A stretch of 64,000 bases of DNA from assembly GCF_029962835.1 (NCBI RefSeq), contig NC_080582.1, positions 19,352,032 to 19,416,031 of the forward strand. Direction: 5' to 3'. This document shows positions 58,810-64,000 of the stretch, piece after piece. A program made the position numbers and the translations under genes. Source of the DNA: Magnolia sinica (lineage: Eukaryota; Streptophyta; Magnoliopsida; Magnoliales; Magnoliaceae). The notes beneath the pieces are model-generated. The model made no database searches. It was not told the origin of the DNA and worked only from the letters and a program-made list of their open reading frames with translations. Numbering within the stretch: position 1 is the stretch's first letter; every line of letters begins with the position of its first letter.

Positions 58810-59480
58810 ATCACAACGTAGACTAAATCCAAACATGAAAGAAGTGGTTAAGGTTGAGGTTCTTAAACTATTGGATGTGGGTATCATATACCTTATATCC
58901 GATAGTCAATGGGTGAGTCCAACTTAGGCGGTTCCCAAGAAGTCTGAAATCATCATCGTAGCCAATGCCAATGATGAACTTGTGCCAACTAGAGTTACTA
59001 CTTGTTGGAGAATGTGCATTAACTACAGGAAGTTGAGTATCGTCATGAGGAAGGACCACTTTCCTTTGCCCTTCATTGATCAAATTTTAGAAATGTTAGC
59101 TGGTCATTCCTATTACTGTTTTCTTGATGGGTATTCGGGCTACAATCAGATAGAGATAGCCCCTGAAGATCAGGAAAAGACTACATTTACATGTCCTTAT
59201 GACACCTTTGCTTACCGAAGGATGTCATTCGGACTATGTAATGCCCCCGCCACTTTTCAGCGATGCATGATGAGTATTTTTTCTGATATGGTGGGGCAAT
59301 ATCTAGAGGTCTACATGGACGATTTCTGTCTTCGGTCCATCTTTCAACGAATGCTTAAAGAGTCTTAAATGTGCACTGAAAAGATGTGAAGAAAAGAATT
59401 TGGTACTCAATTGGGAGAAGTGTCATTTTATGGTTCGTAAGGAAATTGTCCTTGGACATATCATCTCGTCCAAAGGAATC
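58810..59480 (+). pseudogene. pol: Athila reverse transcriptase, unit 2
   Basis: 'KVEVLKLLDVGIIYLISDSQWV', then 'MCINYRKLSIVMRKDHFPLPF', 'YCFLDGYSGYNQIEIAPEDQ', 'FAYRRMSFGLCNAPATFQRC' and the catalytic 'VYMDDF', both Asp kept. A frame shift comes directly after it (59,325-59,335). From 59,395 'VLNWEKCHFMVRKEIVLGHI' follows in another frame. Confidence 0.9.
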
Positions 59481-60125
59481 AAGGTAGATAAAACTAAAAT
59501 CAATCTTATCTCTAACCTACCTGTACTCAAGAACATACGAGACATGCGATCCTTTTTAAGACACAGGGTTTTATAGAAGATTCATAAAAGACTTTAATCT
59601 CATCTCTCGTCTTCTATGTAATATACTTCAAAAGGACACACCATACAAGTGGATTGAATAATGCCAGGAAGCATTCACTAAGCTTAAAGGCATGTTGACC
59701 ACTACACCTATCATACAGCCACCCGACTAAAGCCTTCCTTTTGAACTTATTTATAACACGTCTGATTATGCTCTTGGGGTGGTTTTAGGCCAAAGAAAAG
59801 AAAAGAAGCCCTACGTTATTCATTGCGCAAGTAAAACTCTAAATCCTGCCCAAGTGAACTACTCGACTACAGAAAAGGAACTCTTAGCCGTAGTGTTCGC
59901 TTTGGACAATTTTAGGTCATACTTGATTGGATCTAAGATCGTCATTTACACAAATAATGCAGCGTTTAAGTATCTTCTTACTAAGAATGATGCTAAGCCC
60001 TGCTTGATAAGATGGATCCTCCTATTCTAAGAATTTGATTTAGAAATTAAAGATAAAAGGAGAGTAGAGAACGTAGTGGCTGACCATCTTTCCCACCTTA
60101 ATCTATCTGATTCCCTTCAGATGAC
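59481..60125 (+). pseudogene. pol: Athila RNase H, unit 2
   Basis: 'YNTSDYALGVVLGQRKEKKP' has Asn where the first catalytic Asp of 'DASDYA' is expected. 'STTEKELLAVVFALDNFRSYL' keeps the Glu. 'IVIYTNNAAFKYL' has Asn for Asp in the usual 'YTDHAA'. 'VENVVADHLSHL' ends the domain. Two changed acidic residues suggest loss of activity. Confidence 0.85.
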
Positions 60126-60156
60126 ACATATTAATGATATGTTCCCTGATAAATAA

Positions 60157-61140
60157 TTGTTCAAAGTCTCCAATTTACCTTGGTTCGCTGATATTGCTAA
60201 TTATCTTACCATGGGTTTCATACCGACACATTGGACTGCGCAAGTTAAGAAGAAAATTTTCATCGAGGTGCGCAACTTCTTCTGGGACGATCCATATTTG
60301 TTTAAATATTGCTCAAACCAAATCTTAAGGAGATGTGTGTCAGACGATGAGCATCAGAGTGTCATCTTTTTCTGTCACTCACAAGCTTATAGTGGTTACT
60401 TTTCTGCTAAAAAGATCACGGCCAAGATTCTGCAGTGTGGCTTTTACTGGCCCACTATGTTTAGGGACATTCATGAGTTTTACAAGGCTTGTGAGCATTG
60501 TCAGAAGTTGGGAGCATTGTCCCGTCAAAATATGATGCCCTTGAACCTCATTCTTATCATAGAGGCATTTGATTATTGGGGCATCGATTTCATGGGACCA
60601 TTCCTCCAATCCTTTGAAAATCTATATATTTTGCTCGCCATAGACTATATCACTAAATGGGTCGAAGCGATTCCGTGCCGGAGCAATGACCATCGCACGG
60701 TCATTAAATTCTTAAAAGAGAACATCCTTTCCCAGTTCGGAACACCTCAAACCATTATTAGTGATGGGGGCTCACATTTTTGTAATAGACCATTCGAGAA
60801 TTTAATAAAGAAATATAGTATTTTTCATAAAGTAAGCACCCCATATCACCCACAAACAAGTGAGTAAGCTAAGATTTCTAATAGGGAAATCAAACATATT
60901 TTGGAAAAGACGGTTAACCCCGACAGTAAGGATTGGTGAATCCGATTGACAGATGCTTTATGGGTTTACCATACTGCATTTAAGACCCCTATTGGAATGT
61001 CTCCCTTTAGACTCGTCTATGGGAAGGCTTGCCACTTACTTGTGGAGTTGGAACATAGAGCCTACTGGGCGATCAAAAATCTAAATTTCAATCTGGACAA
61101 CGCTGGCTCACTGCACAAACTTCAATTAAACGATGCGTAG
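60157..61140 (+). pseudogene. pol: Athila integrase, unit 2
   Basis: The zinc domain is partly kept ('CHSQAYSGYF', second His as Tyr; 'CEHCQKLGA'). The first Asp is in 'YWGIDFMGPF', the second in 'IISDGGSHFCN'. Then a stop and 'AKISNREIKHI', where the usual third acidic residue of 'AEISN' is Lys. It continues as '[27 protein letters not shown]' to 61,137. It would insert cDNA in intact copies. Without the acidic triad it is inactive. Confidence 0.85.
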
Positions 61141-62394
61141 GAGAACTCGAGAATTTACAAAGATAGGATGAAAGCATTTCATAACCAACATATTCTACAA
61201 AAATCATTCACACCAGGTCAGAATGTCTCCTAGTCTGACGGAGGTATATGTAGGTTAATTACTTTCATAGGGCTAGGGTAGTTTATTTTTTGTCATTCTA
61301 AGATAGTTGGCTTTATGTCGTTAGGATAGTTTGCTTTTATTGGATTAACTCTCGTGCCGAGCTGCCTTCACGCTGAAATCTCTTTGGGAAAAAGCCGCTT
61401 AACTCCGTCATCAGGTACTATCTTTCCATCACTTCTCCTTTACTTTCGTTGTATCATGTGCATTACATGCTTATATCTTTTACATTGAGGACAATGTAGA
61501 TTGTAGGTTGGGGATGGGAGATTAGGTTACCTAATCAGTACTTTCTTGGTCTTAAGCAAAAATTGTGGAAAATTTTTAAATTTTTTCTAGAAATTCTTGT
61601 GAATTCGAAGTGATTTCGAGGGCCATCTTTGATTTAGAATTATAAGATAAGTAATGTTGGTAATTTATGACTCTTGGATTCAGCCACCTGTTAGATTTCA
61701 CAGTTAAGTTCAAATTGTTAATCCATGATTAGAAGTTTTAAACATTGATTGAGTCATGATTTCACATGTCACACCTAGCTTACACATTAAGGCTTCAGTT
61801 CGATATTGAATTGTTAACTTGGTAATCATTAAAGCATGGAAGGAACCAGCCTGGGGAATTTATCCATCATGTTCTTTGACAAAAATAAAAATAAAAATGA
61901 AAAGAGAAGAACATCCAGCTAAAAAAACAGTTGTCATCGGAAACGGCTACCAGTTAAAGATCTTTAAAAAAGTTAACACAGTGTGAAGTCATCGATGGAA
62001 AAATCAAAAGCTGGAAGAGTAAAAAGGCTGAACTATAAGGCAAGTCTCGGTTTAGTTGGATTTTCCAAGAATGCTATGTTTAATTATCAATGTAGTCATG
62101 AAAATTGATGATTGGACTCTTAATGATGATATTCCGAGATTACACTATACACCCATGGAACGCAATGTTTAGAATTTTTCTAATGGATAGATTAATACTT
62201 TGAACTTAACTATGAAGTTTACCGTGTGCTTGAATCTAGGAGAAAGTGATGCCCAACATTCATGAATCTTAGAATTCTATTGATCGAATTGTTTTTCAAA
62301 ATTCACTCGGTTTTATAGGAATTGTCTCGTAATTCTTAAATTATTTTTCGCATACTTTGCTCGGGACTAGCAAAATGTTTGTTAGGGATTGTGT
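61141..62394 (+). other. Athila 3' untranslated region to PPT
   Basis: AT-rich, no long frame. Athila relatives may carry an env-like ORF here; I see none. The last bases, 'ttagggattgtgt', are purine-rich and precede the LTR. Confidence 0.55.
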
Positions 62395-64000
62395 TGAGGG
62401 TCAAATATTGCATATTAGACTCCAGTTACTACCTGATTTTATGAACATGATACTGTTTAACGTCCTATTTTAATCGTGTTTATGTTGCAAGGTGAAATTA
62501 GGAACCTAGACTGAAAAAGGGTACTAAAAGTATGGATTTAACACTCAGAAATCACCGAGGCAAGCGACGGATCCCAGGAGACCGAGATCAAAGAATCTAC
62601 ACGCTAAAGATTCGAGAAAATCAAATGATTGGGTCCAAAGGGGCCTGAAAGTCATCCTGAATGCAAGATCACAGGGTTCCCACCATCCGTTTGGCTCGAA
62701 ACTTTAATCTGGCCTGAGGACCATAAATTAACAGTACACGTCAAATTTCAGCCATTAGATCTTTGTGAAAGTGGTCCAATAGATAGATCAGGTCACAATT
62801 CACTGATCTAGAGCCCACCTGATGTCTAGATATGCTTAAATTTTGGTCTCAACCCGTTAAATGAGGTGGCAAAACGGATGGATGGAGCAGATTTCGCATA
62901 TACATCACAGTGGACCCCACATGCATAGTTATGTGCACACTACACAGGTGCACGGGACGTGTACTAGACGGTCAGCCCAATCAATGTCGGGTTGACCCGT
63001 CTCCTTTCACGCAAGCGTCTAGCGAGGGACGCTGCCTTCACCGGCTGGTTTCAGTGGGCCCCACCCATCATCCTAATAGTCAATCTGGACCATCCATCGG
63101 CTCTGGAGGGTGGCCACGACCCTGGCCATGGTGGCCTTTTGGCCCCATGCACACGTACATACGTGGATCACCGGAAAATGCTAAATGAATGGCGAGGTGA
63201 TTTGATACAATGGACCGCACCAAAACTCCACCAAAACCACTCCTTTCCAACTGAAATTTCGCCAGGAATCCAATGAATGAGGTGGATTTCACCGAAAACA
63301 TCACTGTGGGGCCCACCGAGGATCACAGCGTAGGAATTTCGCACCATACGCAAGTCCTGTTTTCCCGGACGCTGCGGGGTGTTGTGGGCCACCGTTTGTG
63401 GTAAGATGGTGGATCCAAACCGTCCAGAATCTTCAGAGGGGGGTCTTTACCCCAGTCATGGAGACAAAAAGTGTTTCGTGGACGTCTTTTGGCCGAAAAA
63501 TCGATTCAAACGCAAGTTGAGTGCGTTTTCTATTGCTGTGCATGTGAAAGTCCACCAACCTTCTCAGCTCTTCACCGACTCTCTGCTGCTCTATAAAAGG
63601 AGAGGGAGGACGTGGAGAACAATCATTCTTCGACATGTAGGGACGTGGGAGCAAAGGAGAGAGAAAGATCATGGCGGCATGCCTCTTCATTCTTCATCCT
63701 TTTCTATCCTTCCTCTTTGGTTTTCTTTCTTCCTCCCTTATGTTTTTAAGAGTCTTTAGAGTGATCATGGTGATGATTGGCTAAACCTCTTAGCTAGGGC
63801 TAAGAGGTGAAGCTTGTAGTGTGATGGGAGACTTTTCTTTATGCCTTTGTTTCATGTTTAAGTTGAACTGATTTTGATTCTAGTTTGATTATGAGGAATA
63901 TTCATAGTTTTTAATGGTTTATTGTGACTTAAATTACAATGAATCTGCGATAGCTTCGGGTATGTTCTTTGCATTACAGGGATTGTGAGCATAGGAGCCC
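62395..64000 (+). repeat. Athila 3' LTR, cut by window end
   Basis: Aligns with 46,706-48,400. Has the TATA box at 63,591-63,600 and lacks the 65-bp duplication. Frames inside (62,629-63,759) are LTR by-products. Confidence 0.85.
63591..63600 (+). promoter_or_regulatory. Athila 3' LTR TATA box
   Basis: ctataaaagg followed by 'agagggagg'. Corresponds to 48,001-48,010. Confidence 0.65.

Larger units (their letters stand above)
46706..64000 (+). mobile_element. Athila-type gypsy complex: LTR / truncated unit / partial LTR / second unit / LTR
   Basis: Two Athila internal regions in direct orientation. Unit 1 (48,901-54,934) ends inside the RT-RNase H boundary. Unit 2 (55,520-62,394) runs through integrase. 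Between them is an LTR lacking its 5' three-quarters (54,937-55,519). The outer LTRs are 46,706-48,900 and 62,395 to the window end. Gag, protease and RT of the units align throughout but differ at many positions, so the two units are not a recent duplication. The far end and TSD are outside the window. Confidence 0.85.

Noticed and set aside
61141..62394. Env-like ORF in the Athila element
   Set aside because: No frame of useful length, no signal peptide or membrane segment after integrase.

Overview
The window is nuclear DNA from a flowering plant with a large, repeat-rich genome. Every stretch that codes recognisably belongs to a transposable element. I found no host gene, tRNA or rRNA. 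The organism cannot be named from this alone. The many palindromic repeats built on 'gtggggcccac...atgatgtat' remind me of woody magnoliid-type genomes, but that is recall, not evidence.

Region by region. (1) 1-6,420 is a patchwork of a palindromic foldback family, with about seven whole or partial copies. (2) 6,939-7,984 is a PIF/Harbinger-type element with TTA target duplications. (3) About 7,988-35,080 is an old Ty3/gypsy element of Tat type on the + strand. It is split by a 3.5-kb solo LTR (8,328-11,825, TSD tctcc) and by a 20.3-kb Tekay/Del-like chromovirus on the - strand (13,150-33,447, TSD tcaag). The chromovirus is itself invaded by a SIRE/Maximus-like Ty1/copia element on the - strand (16,879-about 24,074). 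(4) 35,095-46,700 is LTR debris, foldback remnants and tandem arrays (12-bp and 34-bp periods). (5) 46,706 to the window end is an Athila-type gypsy complex on the + strand: complete LTR, first internal region cut after reverse transcriptase, truncated LTR, second internal region through integrase, then an LTR that runs off the window. The first internal region carries a 2,013-bp non-autonomous hAT element with an 8-bp TSD.

No element looks able to move by itself. Frameshifts and stop codons are frequent, and several catalytic residues have changed: gypsy RT FIDE for FIDD, protease DIGS for DSGS, and Athila integrase third acidic residue to Lys.

The most interesting signal is an accessory reading frame present in both - strand LTR elements. 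In the copia element it lies between RNase H and the 3' LTR (19,340-20,474). In the chromovirus it lies between the primer-binding site and gag (28,155-29,389). Both products have a basic N-terminus, a similar central domain, an acidic linker and a C-terminal coiled coil, and both are sense to their host element. The same domain has therefore settled at different positions in two retrotransposon superfamilies.
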